A stretch of 64,000 bases of DNA, taken from the NCBI GenBank assembly GCA_015956445.1, contig WIUZ02000026.1, positions 124,001-188,000 on the forward strand, written 5' to 3'. The notes beneath the pieces were generated by a model that searched no databases, had not been told where the DNA came from, and saw only the letters and a program-made list of their open reading frames with translations. The position numbers and the translations under genes were made by a program. Position 1 is the first letter of the stretch; every line of letters begins with the position of its first letter. Below are positions 22,371 to 34,166 of this stretch, piece by piece. This DNA is from Thelephora terrestris (lineage: Eukaryota > Basidiomycota > Agaricomycetes > Thelephorales > Thelephoraceae).

Positions 22371-22990
22371 TTACAAAAGGGGTGATCCCCAAGTCTCCGA
22401 AGCCCGTTCCAAACACTCGGATACAGTCGTAACACTAGGCCTATTCCCGGGCTGAGCCTCCCAACACAGGTTCAACACCTTCCAGAGATCATCTGTGAAC
22501 GACACCCCCTCCCTCCCTCCCGGTCTCCCTGGGCGTTCGCCTCTGATGACTACTTGAGGGACGATCAAGTTCCTGAGAGGCGCGAAGGGGACTTGACCAC
22601 TGAGCACCTCGTAGATTACCATTCCTAACGCGTAGCAATCTGATTCTTTTGTCAGCGGGCCCTCCTTAAGGTTGAGCTGCTCAGGGTCAAGGAGCTCTGG
22701 GCTCATCCATCGTACCGTCCCGCCTATCGTTGTAAGAAAACTTGAGACCGTGGGGTTTGTGGGATCCGAGATGAATGTAAGGAGCCCAAAATCGGCTAGA
22801 CATGCGTGACCGCTCTGGTCGACCAGAATGTTCGCCTAATGGAGAAAGCGATCAGGAAGCGGAGCAGTGGCGGCGGTGCGATTTCATACCCCTTTCAGAT
22901 CTCCGTGTATGATTGCCTGGCCATGCATATACAACAACCCTCTTGCAACATCTGCGAGCTATTTGGAGAGATCGTCAGCGACCGCTGTCA
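22371..22990 (-). pseudogene. 5'-truncated TKL kinase (C-lobe only)
   Basis: The readable chain is LADVARGLLYMHGQAIIHGDLKG, ANILVDQSGHACLADFGLL, GTVRWMSPELLDPEQL, SDCYALGMVIYEVLSG and LWKVLNLCWEAQPGNRPS, ending 22371. The catalytic loop (HGDLKG), DFG and C-lobe are present, with plausible introns after HGDLKG and before LADVA. The N-lobe (glycine loop, VAIK lysine) is missing. Directly upstream the sequence switches to a piece of cytochrome P450 gene in opposite orientation. Without an ATP-binding lobe this is not a working kinase unless distant exons exist, which I do not see. Confidence 0.7.
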
Positions 22991-23560
22991 TCTGAAGCGA
23001 AGCCAGACCCTACAAGCTCAACACTAAGGATGCGCCATGATGGAGCTCCAGAAGGCTACGGATGACTCGGAGAACTGAAATACAACTACGCCTGCCGCGG
23101 AGTATAGGGAAAAGTCGGGGGCGGGGGCGTTGTGAAGCCTTACCTGAGGGCCTCCGTTTCTCCCTTATACACGCCAAACCATTCAAGTGCTCAGTGACCT
23201 TCCGTCCCGACTCGCGAGCACGCCAACTCGTCGCAGACACGGTGGCAGCTCTGGCATAGGCTTGCCTTCCCCGATCGTATGGACGCCGCGGGTTGGGTAT
23301 CCATACCTAGGAAATGGCGTTGATCAGTGCGCGAGATGTCTAAAGAAGTACATATATTTTAACATGGCATTCGACGTGGTATCCTGTTTGCAGTTGTGGT
23401 ATCGTATATTCCTATATTGAAGTGAGTGAGAGTGTAAGAGAGGGACAGGTTTCCAAAAAAACAGTGAACACTGCGTGCAGGAGGTGATGAAGTAAGCGCA
23501 TGAACAGGAAGGAGGAAGGAAAACACAGCTTGATCCAAGAGACCACAAGACCTCAAGAGA
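22990..23560 (+). repeat. inverted duplicate of 39148-39700 (P450 3' end and flank)
   Basis: Read on the minus strand this segment matches 39148-39700 read on the plus strand, in order and with few gaps. Shared blocks lie around TCGAATGCCATGTTA, GCGGCGTCCATAC and CGACGAGTTGGCG. At 22990-23130 the plus strand corresponds to codons near the P450 C-terminus (the stretch encoding KATDENGNSITPAAEF in the intact gene), here with frame breaks. It is a P450 gene fragment plus its 3' flank, moved and inverted. Confidence 0.8.
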
Positions 23561-23631
23561 TGAAGAAGAGAAACAAGGAAAACATGACAGCTATGAAATA
23601 TCGGAACCCGCCCGACTCAATCCGACAACGT

Positions 23632-25491
23632 TCAAGCCACCTTACTAATCGCCTTCTCCTTGCATGCCTTACACAGCTTTTGGTTCTCATCAGGACCGCG
23701 AGCATCATAAGCACCCGGCATGGTACCCGGCTGGCCACTCGCCAGATTCACACCGGGCGGAACCCCATGCGGAGGGGGAGAAGAAGAGGGATGGAACCCG
23801 GTCCAACTTCCTTGGCCTGAATCCTCTCCGTCTGTCTTGATGATCATCTCGAATCGCTCTCTGAAACTCGTCACCTGGTCGTCGTAGTCCGATCCAATCT
23901 CGTCTCCTGCACACATATCGGGTTCCAGATGGTAAATGGCCGAATCTCGCAATAAAGAGGGGGGATAAACTGACTGACCGTGATCCAAAAGAAACGTCTC
24001 GACTTCTCTCAGGAACGTATTCAGCTCTCTCGCACGGATCGTTGAAAATTCGGGTTCTCCCGACCCCCTGACTTTAGCTAAATAGGAAGCCAAGATCGTC
24101 GACGTTCCACCGAGAGCCGCAACGACGGCCCCAATCTACAAAGCGACTCCAATTAGAAAATATTTCAACACGACAAAGGAGGGAAGTTGCCACACGTGAA
24201 CGGTCCCTGAAGCAGCGACACCGGTGGTCAACGCGCCAACTATGACTTGCAACCCTATCGCTCCGTTGATGATTATACTCTGCTGGGAAGCTAAAGGATA
24301 TCTCGCCATGAGCGCACACGAAACGTTACCAAGGTCTTCCGAAAAGCTTACATCGCTTCTGGAACTTGTTGCGCTCCGCAGTAGCAGCATCTACCGTGAG
24401 CTTCAACCTGTCTTGGAGGGTCTTTGGTCTCTGCAAGTCCCCAACTCAGAACTCTCAAGTCCGCGCCAACCAATTGAAAAGAAATCTGCTCACCGGCCCC
24501 ATAACCGGCACACCAACCAAAAAATCATGTCCTGACGCCATTCTCAAAGCTCCCCTCGACCCAGACCAAACTCCAGGTCCGTTCTCCACCATAGTACCAT
24601 CCGTCGGACTCATCCCCGACCTCGGCCTCGGAGCACCAGCCATCCAACTCACGTTTCTATTCAGCCCTCCTCCATGATCCCCTCCTCCATTATAACCATT
24701 CGACTCAGGCAAGTACGAGGGTTCTCCCCTGATCGGATCGTAGGAAATCAAGCCCGGCCCCGTCGTTCGACGTTCGATAGAAGATAGAGGTCTTGAAGGG
24801 GGCAAATGGATTTGGCTCCGATCGGGGTTTGGTGGGGTGCCAGAACTCGTGGCCAGAACGCGTCGAATCGCTTCTGGATGCGTGTTTGTGATAGTCGTGG
24901 TCGTGTTTCTATTCAAGACGTTCGAGGTCGATCCGGCGTTGACGCCGTTACCGGTGCCGTCGATCCCAGCGGCGATAGGCTGATTGACGAGCGATCTAGC
25001 GCTCGCCATGGCCATATTAGGCGCCTGCGTGTCGCTGGGTCGGTTCACGTCGTGGGCCATCAGTTGGGCGGCTGCGGTAAAGCTAGGATGTGCGGCGACG
25101 TTCCAGTCGAAGAACTGCGGGGGGTACAACACCTGTAGAGTGCCTACCGTGAGCCCGTCGACGTCATACGAATAAGGAAGGTTGCACTTACACTCAGCCT
25201 GCCCTCTGAATCACGGTCTTTCGGAGGCGTCTGCGGCGGTTGCTGCTGATCAAAAACCTGTGAGTGCGAGGAAGATGCCGTCCTTTCTGTTTCTTGTTGA
25301 GGTTCATGCTCATGTTCGGGCCGGGGTGCCAATTGAGGCTGAGGCTCGGGTTCGGGCTCGGGTTCTGTCACGGGACGCTCCTGGGATCTTTCAACCTGGA
25401 CCTCTTGCTGAATCTCCTGACCCTCAACATGCCCTTCCTCGGGTCCCTCAGCAAGCGTAGGTGGCGAGCTATTTCCTTGGGCAGACGACAT
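23632..25491 (-). CDS. SLATT_fungal two-TM protein, copy 1 (512 aa)
   Basis: Six exons, 25192-25491, 24494-25132, 24352-24430, 24202-24290, 23979-24135 and 23632-23906, sum to 513 codons. Residues 1-310 are disordered: an E/P/Q-rich stretch with EPEPEPEPQPQ, then a Ser/Asn/Pro-rich region. Next come a short basic helix (RLKLTVDAATAERNKFQKR), TM1 (NGAIGLQVIVGALTTGVAA), TM2 (IGAVVAALGGTSTILASYLA), the family signature RGSGEPEFSTIRARELNTFL with LLDHG, and a FRERFEMIIKTDG helix. The tail ends LCKACKEKAISKVA. SLATT proteins are predicted two-TM pore-forming effectors in conflict systems; the fungal branch is uncharacterised. Start chosen at MSSAQ, conserved in all three copies. Confidence 0.85.
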
Positions 25492-26757
25492 ATCCTTTGA
25501 CCGGGCAGTGGACGAAAGAGATAGTAGGGGAGGTGGGGTGTGCGGGGTGGAGAAGGGGGGAGGCCGAAGGAATCAGAGAGTCAATGCAGAGAAAGGGAGT
25601 TCGAATATATGATAGCTGGTGTCATGAACCCTGTCGAATGGAAGTCCGGCTGAATGAAAGAGAGGTAGGAGGGAGACACTAGACTCGTTACAGGCGCGTT
25701 GATGACAGTCAGGTGTCCACGTTCATTCAACGCGTGGCATGTGGCAGCTAGACTGCCAAGCCGAATTAGACGATAGTTTTTTTTTGTCAGGGAAACCAGT
25801 TCTGGCTCAGCACGTACTATGAAGTATGAGAGGGATCCCACGAAACCCGCGTAGCACCGAGGCTGCGCTTTTTGAACTTCTAATCCTTCATCGCGCCTAA
25901 ATCCTGGTCATCTTCGTAAGACGAAACGCCTCGAAGCCACGCGTCATCGGTGCTTTTTTGCAACACACCAAGGCGGGTCGGACGTGGTGGCGTTCGGCTA
26001 ACAGCGGCAACTCCCGATCGGAACTCGATCGACGGAACACAATCAGAGGTGAGAGCCGCTGAAGATTCATAGGCGTTTGCGAGGGCGGTACAGGGCAAAA
26101 AGTATAGAGCGACGAGAAAATGCCGTTCGGCTGACCGCCAAACTAAACTGCTGTGTCGCCAATTCAGATGGGCCCCGAGCAGTGACGCAGTGGACTCTGT
26201 GAGCGTTTCATCATCCACTGTGGCGACTGTGGCGCTGGATCTTGAAGCTTCCGAGTGCCTCAACATGGAGTACCCGACAGATTCCATCCCAGAGAGCATC
26301 CCGTGGAGGAACTCCGAACTACATTAGCCATCTCAGCCTAGTTCTATAGGAGTAAGAGGCGCAGTCCAGGTTTGGGCGGCAGGACCCGTTTGAGTTATCA
26401 GCAAGAGGTTCCGTGGCTCGTTCTCACCCGTTGGAAACGCGGGAGTTTTCCACTGCACCCCAGCTAAGATACCCAGCAGCTCAGCCCTATCGAAACATCA
26501 AATTCAGTTTCCATTCCAGTGGCGCTACAGTGATAGGCGAAAGCGCAAGTCATACTTAGACCGTGGGCGGCATGAGTAAAGAAGTACAGGTGGTGTAACG
26601 TGATGGACCATGTGTTATCGGGTAAATTCTATCGTAAATTGAGTGGGAGGTGCATGAATCAATGAAGTGAGAGTGCGTGCATGTGAAGACTATACCTAAT
26701 CAATGGGAGCCTGACAGAAAACAAGCAAAAAAATAGCAATGTCATATCGGAAGTCGA
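25492..26757. other. intergenic spacer between SLATT copies 1 and 2
   Basis: No gene supported. Ordered blocks match the spacer between copies 2 and 3 (28690-29840), for example around CCACGTTCATTCAACG and CTCCCGATCGG, so promoter and spacer were duplicated with the genes. The minus-strand open stretch at 25880-26299 matches no family and is not conserved as protein in the other spacer. Confidence 0.5.
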
Positions 26758-28679
26758 TCAAACCACCTCGTTAATCGCTTTCTCCTTGCATGTCTTACAC
26801 AGCTTCTGGTTCTCATCAGGACCGTGGGCGTTATCAGCACCCGGCATCGTACCCGAATGCCCATTCGCCAAATGCACAGCCGGTGGGACCACAGCCGGAG
26901 TGGCAACATGCATCGCAGGAACGTGATGCAAAAACGTCGCCCAAGCCCCCGGGCCAGAATCCTCTCCGTCGGTCTTGATGATCGCCTCGAATCGTTCCCT
27001 GAAAGCTTTTATCCGTTCGTCGTGATCCGTTCCGGTCGTGTCCCCTGCCCACACACACACGCGCGTGTGAGATCCATCAGGATGGTAAATGAAGAAAGAG
27101 AGGAACTGACCGTGATCCATGATGAACGTCTCGACTTCCCTCAGGTACGAATTCAATTCTCTCGTCCGGATCGTCGAAAACTCGGGTTCTCCAGACCCTC
27201 TAACTTTAGCTAAATATGACGCCAAGATGGTCGAAATTCCACCGAGAGCCGCAACAGCGGCCCCGATCTATAAAGCGATTTCAGTCAGAAAACCTTCCTA
27301 CACAACAGGGAGGAGAGGAAAGTGAACACACGTGAACGGCCCCTGACGCGGCAACACCGGTGGTCAACGCTCCAACTATAATTTGTAACCCTATCGCCCC
27401 GTTGATGATTATGTTTTGTTGAGAGGCTGTGAAGAGAATTTCGTCGTGAGCGCTCAGGAAACCCAAGCAAAGGTCCACGCGAAAAAGCCTACATTGCCTT
27501 TTGAACCTATCTCTCTCCGCAGTAGCAGCATCTATCGTCGGCCTCAACCTTTCCTCGAGAGTCTTGAGTCTCTGCAAGGCCCCCATTCAGAACTCTCTCA
27601 AGTACGCGCCTACCGAATGAGAACAAAAGAAAGTCTGCTCACCGGTTGCCCCATACTCATCCTCGAATTTCTCCAAGTTTCAGGCCCACCCTCGACCACA
27701 GTATCTGTCGACCTCGGCCTCGGAATGCCGGACATCCTGTTGGAGTTTCTATTCAGCGGACCGGCATATTCCCTTCCCCCATTCCCATTACGACCATTTG
27801 TGTCGGAGTACGGTGCTTGAAACGTACTGTCTCCCCTGATCGGATCGTGCGAAATCGGCCTGGGTCCTGTCGACCGACGTTCGACAGAGGAGCGCGGGCT
27901 TGAGGGGGACAAATGGACCTGGCTCTGACGGGGATTTGTCGGGGTGTTGGACGTCGCAGCAGGATTAGGTCGAATGACCTCCGGATTTGTTTTTGTGATA
28001 GCGGTGGTCGCGTTGCTGGGCCGTTTCGTACCCGTATTCCTGTTCGGAGCGTTCGAGGTCGAGTTGACGTTGCGACCGGGGCCGTCATTCCCAGTGGAGG
28101 GACGCTGATTGACGAGAGATCTAGCGCTCGCCATAGTGTGCGGCTGCAGCTCGTTGGGTGGATTCATGTTATGGGCCATCAGTTGAGCCGTGGTGGTAAA
28201 GCTAGCTTGTGCGGCGGCGCCCCAGTCGACGAACTGCGCAGGGTCAAAATCACACCGTCAACCTGTGAAAATCTTCGAAAGGTAGAACGTACGCTCAGCC
28301 TGCCCTCCGAATTGCGATCTTTCGGAGGTGTGTCCGGTGGCTGATCATAAACTCGTGACTGCGAGGAAGGTTCGTATTCTGGTTGAGGTTCGTCTTCTAA
28401 TTGAGGCTCATCTTGTTGAGATTCGTATTCTAGTTGAGATTCGTCTTGTTGGGGTCCGCACTCTTGTTGAGGTTGGCACCCTTGTTGAGGTTCGCACTCT
28501 TGTTGAGGTTGGCACCCTTGTTGAGGTTCGCATCCTGGTTGAGGTTCGCATCCTGGTTCGCATTCCGGTTGGCATTGTACTTCCGGTTCCGCGGGACACC
28601 CCTCTTGCTGTACCTGCTGATCCCCAGTGCATCCCTCAACGAGCGAAGGGGTGGTGCCAGTACATTGGGCAGACGACAT
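26758..28679 (-). CDS. SLATT_fungal two-TM protein, copy 2 (529 aa)
   Basis: Six exons, 28293-28679, 27643-28233, 27493-27571, 27338-27426, 27111-27267 and 26758-27044, have the same exon phases and, for three exons, the same lengths (79, 89, 157 nt) as copy 1. Total 530 codons. The N-terminal tail contains a hexapeptide-like repeat (CEPQQG/CQPQQE) absent from the other copies. Then follow the basic helix RLRPTIDAATAERDRFK, TM1 (NGAIGLQIIVGALTTGVAA), TM2 (IGAAVAALGGISTILASYLA), RGSGEPEFSTIRTREL, a MDHG loop and FRERFEAIIKTDG. It ends LCKTCKEKAINEVV. MSSAQ was chosen as start by comparison; an ATG three codons upstream is also in frame. Acceptor GCGCAG at 28234 is required, since the copy-1 equivalent site leads to a stop. 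Confidence 0.85.
28408..28585. repeat. 18-bp coding minisatellite
   Basis: About eight to nine imperfect copies of an 18-bp unit (GTTGAGGTTCGCACTCTT and variants) lie inside exon 1 of SLATT copy 2. Read on the minus strand they encode alternating CEPQQG and CQPQQE-type units and introduce a row of regularly spaced cysteines. The array decays into D/E-rich versions at its left edge (QPQLED, SQLEYE). Confidence 0.85.
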
Positions 28680-29846
28680 GTCCTCCAATCAGAACGGTGG
28701 ACGGAAGAGAGGATCGGGGGGGAAGTGTGTGTCGTTGGTGCGAGGGGGAACAGAGCCCAAGGACCTGAAGGAATCATACCCCAGGAAAGCGAGGAGGGCT
28801 AGATATACGATGTCCTGCGCCATGAGACCCAGATAAAGGGAGGGAAGCCCGACTAAAATGAAAAAGAGGGTGCAAGAGAGACAGACAGACAGACAGAGCG
28901 ACCACCAGGAGGGCTGCCCCCCCGTTCCGTTCCAGGCAAACTTGCCCACGTTCATTCAACGTGCGACACACATATATATATGTATGGCACCCATCGACCG
29001 CTAACCTGCAAGTGCAAGCCGAGTTAGATAACGGCTTATGTCAAGGAAAACGAGGTGAACTGCCTCGCTTTTCATCATTGCAACGCCTAGCATCAAGTAT
29101 GCGGATATGTCAGACCGCATATGACATGTATGAGCCCCGCACGACGCGGAGCATTCTAATCCCTCAAGGCCTCATCACGTTACGATTCCGCACATCGTCC
29201 TCTTGGGGCCATTCTTCATTTTGATTGACCGGTCTCCATAGGACACGGCCCAGCATCCTGGAACCGGCCGGTATGTACGCTCATACAGCTTGCTCTATTT
29301 TCGGCCTTCATCGATTCATCGAGGGTTGCCAACCGCATGGAAGTAATACCGGGTCGGATGGGTTGCAATTCCTGCTAGGCGGGCTCCGCGTCTCGATGAG
29401 ATTGAGTTGCAGAAAATCAGCGCGCGGTGTTCTGAGAGGAAAACGGACTGTCGGGGTGAAAGATAGTAGCCGGAAGGGAAAGAGCCACCCGTCATGTGTG
29501 CTTTGCCGTGAACGGTGACACACCAATTTGTCAGCGCGTCAGAGTGGCGCTCGGCGACTCCCGATCGGGAGAATGATCAAAGCCCAAATTAAAAGCCGTC
29601 GATTCATGAGCATCCGCCAGGGCGGTAGAGTAACAAACAAAGGAAGTACATCGTGTGTGGCCCTTGCAAGAAGTACATGGCACAACTAGTACAAGCGGTA
29701 TCATCAGTAAGGAGCGTCAAAACAAGCCGGAATGCACCAAGAAGCCAGGCACGCGAATAAAGACGAGAAGCCGTTGAGGAAGATGAAGGGAAGCACGGAA
29801 CGTGCATCAAGACGCCTGGATACACCACTCGCAAGCGGGTGGGGCA
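28680..29846. other. intergenic spacer between SLATT copies 2 and 3
   Basis: No gene supported. Contains a short GACA repeat near 28880 and an AT dinucleotide run near 28970. Matches the 25492-26757 spacer in several ordered blocks. Confidence 0.5.
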
Positions 29847-31165
29847 TCAAACCATCGCGCCCAGTGCCTTTTCGTGCTTCCACATTTGCTGCTTCTCACT
29901 CAACTGTGGGCCATATCCCCCACCCGGTTGTGCGACAGCTTGGTATTGACCCCCACCCTGCATCCCGACCATCTGTTGTTGACTCGGGACGGGACCAACG
30001 CCGCGTGGATGCGACGCGTAACCCGTCCCGCTCGTCGAATTTTCTCCCTCCGTCTTGATAATGAGCTCGAAACGCTCCCGGAACGTGCTGATCTCGCGGT
30101 CATGCTCCGGGCCAGTGAAATGACCTGTAACAGAGATGAATGAAGGGACTTTCAAGACTCTTGTCGAACAGATGACAAACCTTTGTCCAAGATGAAAGCG
30201 TCAAGTTCGCGGATGAAAGTACTGAGCTCCCTTGATCGAAAGTGGGAAAATTCCGGTTCACCGGATCCCCTCGCTTTGGCGAGGTAAGAAGCGCATGTGG
30301 TGGAGATACCACCCAATACAGCAACGGCGGCACCGACCTATCAGAGGGTTAAAACTTGTGAATTCGACCGCGAGTAGAAAGTTGTTACGTTTTTTGAGCC
30401 GGCGGCAACTCCGGTGGTGATGGCACCAACGATCACTTGAAGCCCAATTGCGCCATTGATCGTCAAGCCCTGGAAACGAGCTGCGGCAAAGATAAGAAAA
30501 TATGCACGCTGTCATCTGTTGGGGGACTTTAATCTACCTCGTTTCTTGCACTTGTCCCGTTCCTTCTTTGCCGCTTCGAGAGTCGGTAGGATCCTTTCCT
30601 TGACAGTCGTCGTCAGCTGCGGGTACGGATCTCCGCCAGAACCTGGTCTGAAGGCCAATCTCGAACCATTCCCATTCCCATCTTGTGTGGGATTGAAGAT
30701 CGGTCTTGGTCGAGGGACGCTCGCCCGCCTCATGGGGGATCCGCGACTGTGGTCGCCATCGTCAGAGACCTGGATCTGAACCGGGAGCTCTCCTCGAATC
30801 TGATCGTACGCCATGGCTGAGCGTCTATCGGAAACTGGGGTGGGCTGGTATTGGGTCGTGACTGTCGTGTCGTTGTTCGGATTGCCAACGGCACCCGGGT
30901 TGTTCACAAGCGTAACGGAGCCGGTTCCTGTCGAGATACCTCTCCGGGGAGGTTGAGGTTCAGAACCTTCTGGTAGAGGGTTGAGTAGCTGAGAGAACCG
31001 TGGAGGGGAATTTTCTCTGGGGGCTTCTGGGAAGGGCTCTCGATAAGGATCAGAAGAGTCCTCCACCACTCTCGGGAGGACTTGCGATTGGGTAGGCTGG
31101 GGCTCCTGCTGCCGACTCTCAGAAGGATCATTGACGACTGGAGAGTGGTCTTGGGCGGACGACAT
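29847..31165 (-). CDS. SLATT_fungal two-TM protein, copy 3 (384 aa)
   Basis: Four exons, 30538-31165, 30389-30480, 30181-30337 and 29847-30124, sum to 385 codons. It is shorter than copies 1-2 because the disordered N-terminus is reduced and has no intron; exons corresponding to 1-3 of the other copies form one exon. The tail has P/E/S-rich sequence, a basic helix (KERILPTLEAAKKERDK), TM1 (NGAIGLQVIVGAITTGVAA), TM2 (VGAAVAVLGGISTTCASYLA), RGSGEPEFSHFRSREL, ILDKG and FRERFELIIKTEG. The C-terminus is glycine/glutamine-rich and lacks the CKxCKEKAI ending. The MSSAQ start is shared; upstream in-frame ATG at 31252 is possible. It is the most divergent of the array. Confidence 0.83.
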
Positions 31166-34100
31166 TTCTTGGAGGGAAGGGACGGGGGAAGGCGAGGAGG
31201 GGAAGGGGGGTTCACGGGGAGAACGTGGGGATTCCACGAAGGAGAGGAGCAAGTCGAGTGTCAGTTATATAGGCACATCCTCTGAACGGTGGGTAAACAG
31301 GATAAAAACGAGGGCAGTCGAAGAATGGAAACTTCCAATCCTTGTTCGACTGTTCGGCTATCGATCTGGACCGGGGGGTCATATCGTTCCTGTGGAAAGT
31401 TGTTGCGTTTGCATCCGTGGAACTATTCAACAAAGCCGGCGAGAACACAACCCCGGACTAAGACCGACGAATAGGAATCGTACCGATTGTAAACGGATGG
31501 AGTAATGATCTGTCCAACTGTCACAAACAACTCCGACTTATAATCGCCGTTGAGTCCGACAGTTATTCAACTAGCAATCAGTCCATCCTCGTGATCCCTA
31601 CAAGACGCAATTCGTCTCAACACACCAGCAAAGCGATCTCGCCGGGAAGCCTGTTGCGCAAAACATTCACGACCTGACGCGTGACGGGCGGGTTACATCA
31701 AGGACGGTTATATCAGAGCTCTCATTGAGAAGGCTCCAAAAGGCGGGGGGATAGTGGGACATCCATGTCATCGAGATAAATCAAGGGGGATTCTCAGCCT
31801 TCCTTAGTCCTGTCGCAACTCGTTTTGGACCTCCCTAGACCCATCGCGGGGGCTAAAAGCAAAGGTGTTGCCGTCTTCCGCTCAATCCTCACTCCTGCTG
31901 TGACCACGGAGCCGAAAGCAACGATGTACGGCATCGACATCACTGGGTCAATCGACATCGGATTCACAGCCTCTGCCGTTCGGTTGGCTCCGATCTCAGG
32001 TTAGCTCCCGCACTATGTAACCAGCTACTTGGGAATCCCTCCACTCTATTTTCAGTGCTTTGTTTGACATCTTGAGGTCTTGAGACCTAGACCCGAGGTT
32101 TTCCCAGGCACGGGAGTTTGAGCCGTTTTGTTTGTCTCCGTTCCAGATCTTATTTTAACACGCCCCGTTCTCTCGCCGCAAAGCCACAGGGGCTGTCCTC
32201 CCACCGGACCTTTGCTTTCTGATAACCCTTCGACAGGCTACAAAGAGGGTAAGACTGACCGTGACTGCGATCGGGCCAGGGCTCAGCGCTCCAGCGGCGC
32301 CTGGATCGAACGCGCGGTACATGCTGTGTCCATCATATGGATAATGGAGGTATCCAGTACCCACCCACTCTCCACCCGGACCGCGAGTTCGCGGAGTTCA
32401 GACAGATTGACACTCACATACCTTTACCGAAAACCTTGATCCACTCGAGCGTAGTCACGGCCAGTGCAGAGAATGCGAAGATGCCTCGACCCTCTAACCC
32501 CATCGTCGATCACGTTGCCATTTCTCATCGTTATCTTGAACTTTGCCGGAGTTAGCCTTATCACTTGCATGGACAGCACCCGGATGGCGCCATCGACAAA
32601 GACCTCAATAATGGGTACACCGCAGTGTCCCGGACTCCCTGAGGCGCTTCTCCAATTAGCAATTTATTCATGCACTATGCATGCACAGGGGGTACCAGGG
32701 GACCCTTGCGTTTGGCTCTCCACCGGCGATCTCGCTCATCCGAAAGGCTGTGACTTACATCCCATCGGAATCCGGGATGTATCTTTCGGCGCCCCGGTCG
32801 CACCTTCACTTTTCCTGCGAGGACTCGTAAGTGCTTTCGGTAGATCACGAGTCCTTCACTAAAAGGGGGGATGGCGAACTCCACGGAAAACTAGGCCACC
32901 TTCTTACCGGAACGTGGGCGGGCCTGAAATTGGCGGGGCGACTTCGGATGGAGCTGGCTAGACCTCTGAGCGTCCAACGGAGTGGAGAAAATGCCAGATT
33001 TTCGGCATTTCCACGCTGCTCCGGCCTCAAGAGTCTACCGGACTCCACTGCGAGACTGTACGTTTTTGTGCTTACAAATAATCTCCTGAGCGTTGAACGC
33101 AGAAGGTGTGCATTAAACTTTGAGCGTGTGCGTCGTGTTGACGAAACACAGGATTCAACGCCCGGTAACATCCAAGCTCTCTCACCGTCTACAATTTCTC
33201 CACAGCATTTGTGGGTGTATTTACATATATGGCGTACAAGGACATCCTTCCCTCAGGAATCAAACCGGGATTGTTTTGCCAGTCAATAGCCGGTCATCCA
33301 AAATGCCAAGATGGGCTTGGCAAACTCAAATGAATCGTCGCGATAGCCTTTAGAGCTTTCCATTGCCATTGGTCGGCACTTTCTCACGACCGCCGGGCGC
33401 CGAGGAGAGTGAGCGGGGGACAAGCTGCACTTGTTCACATACCAAAGACCCCCCCCCCGAAAAGTTTGTCCGGCAAGCGCCATCGGCCAAAGCCGAACGA
33501 CCAGCGGACCAACATTTGACCGCAGTGCACAATACATAAAATGCAGCGAACCGGTCAACCGGTAGCTTCCATTGAGCAGGTTTCCCTCCTGCAGTTTGGC
33601 AACACAAACCCTCGTCGCTCACAATAGTGCGCCAGAGCGGATTCCACCTGATGAAGCAGTGCTGACATGCGTTCTCGCGCTGAACTGGGTTGATTGATTC
33701 TTCTTTGGGGCAGGCTCACAACCACAGGTGCGTTTTCAAATGGGATGCTTCATTCTGCAGGCCGGTGGCCCAGGCAGAGAAATTTGATTTATGATTGTAT
33801 ACCTACAGAAAATAAACCAAAACATTTTCCAGCTAACTAGCTGACTACACTACACTGATGCGGAAGACCAACCGGCTGGTCCCCCCACGAACATTGAGAA
33901 AACCGGGTGGAGAGGGTGAAAAACAAGAACTAAACAGAGGGGAACGAGGTTGAAAACACCATGTACAAAAAATTCTGGTCGTCCGTGGCAGTGGACCGTG
34001 ATAGAATGGGGTGGCATCTTAGGGGCCATACCGGCCCTTGAGTTCCCTCTTGACCGGGGTACCCTAACCCTCCAATGAGAAAAGTGGGAGGCGAAAGAAC

Positions 34101-34166
34101 CCGTAATCTCCTGTGCGGATTGGATCCACAGCGATAAACGCGGCAGCGCAAAATCTGGTTTCCGCT
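31166..34166. other. 3-kb stretch without a recognisable gene
   Basis: Open stretches occur on both strands (for example plus 32464-32862 and minus 32845-33171), but they overlap each other and match nothing I recognise. A possible start MYGIDITGSIDIGF at 31924 runs into splice-like sites without a coherent continuation. A C homopolymer lies near 33450. It may hold decayed genes. Confidence 0.4.

Noticed and set aside
25880-26299. 139-codon minus-strand frame between SLATT genes
   Set aside because: The homologous spacer between copies 2 and 3 does not keep this frame, so it is not under protein-level constraint.
28400-28590. CRISPR-like array
   Set aside because: The units are adjacent 18-bp coding repeats without spacers, inside an exon of a eukaryotic gene.
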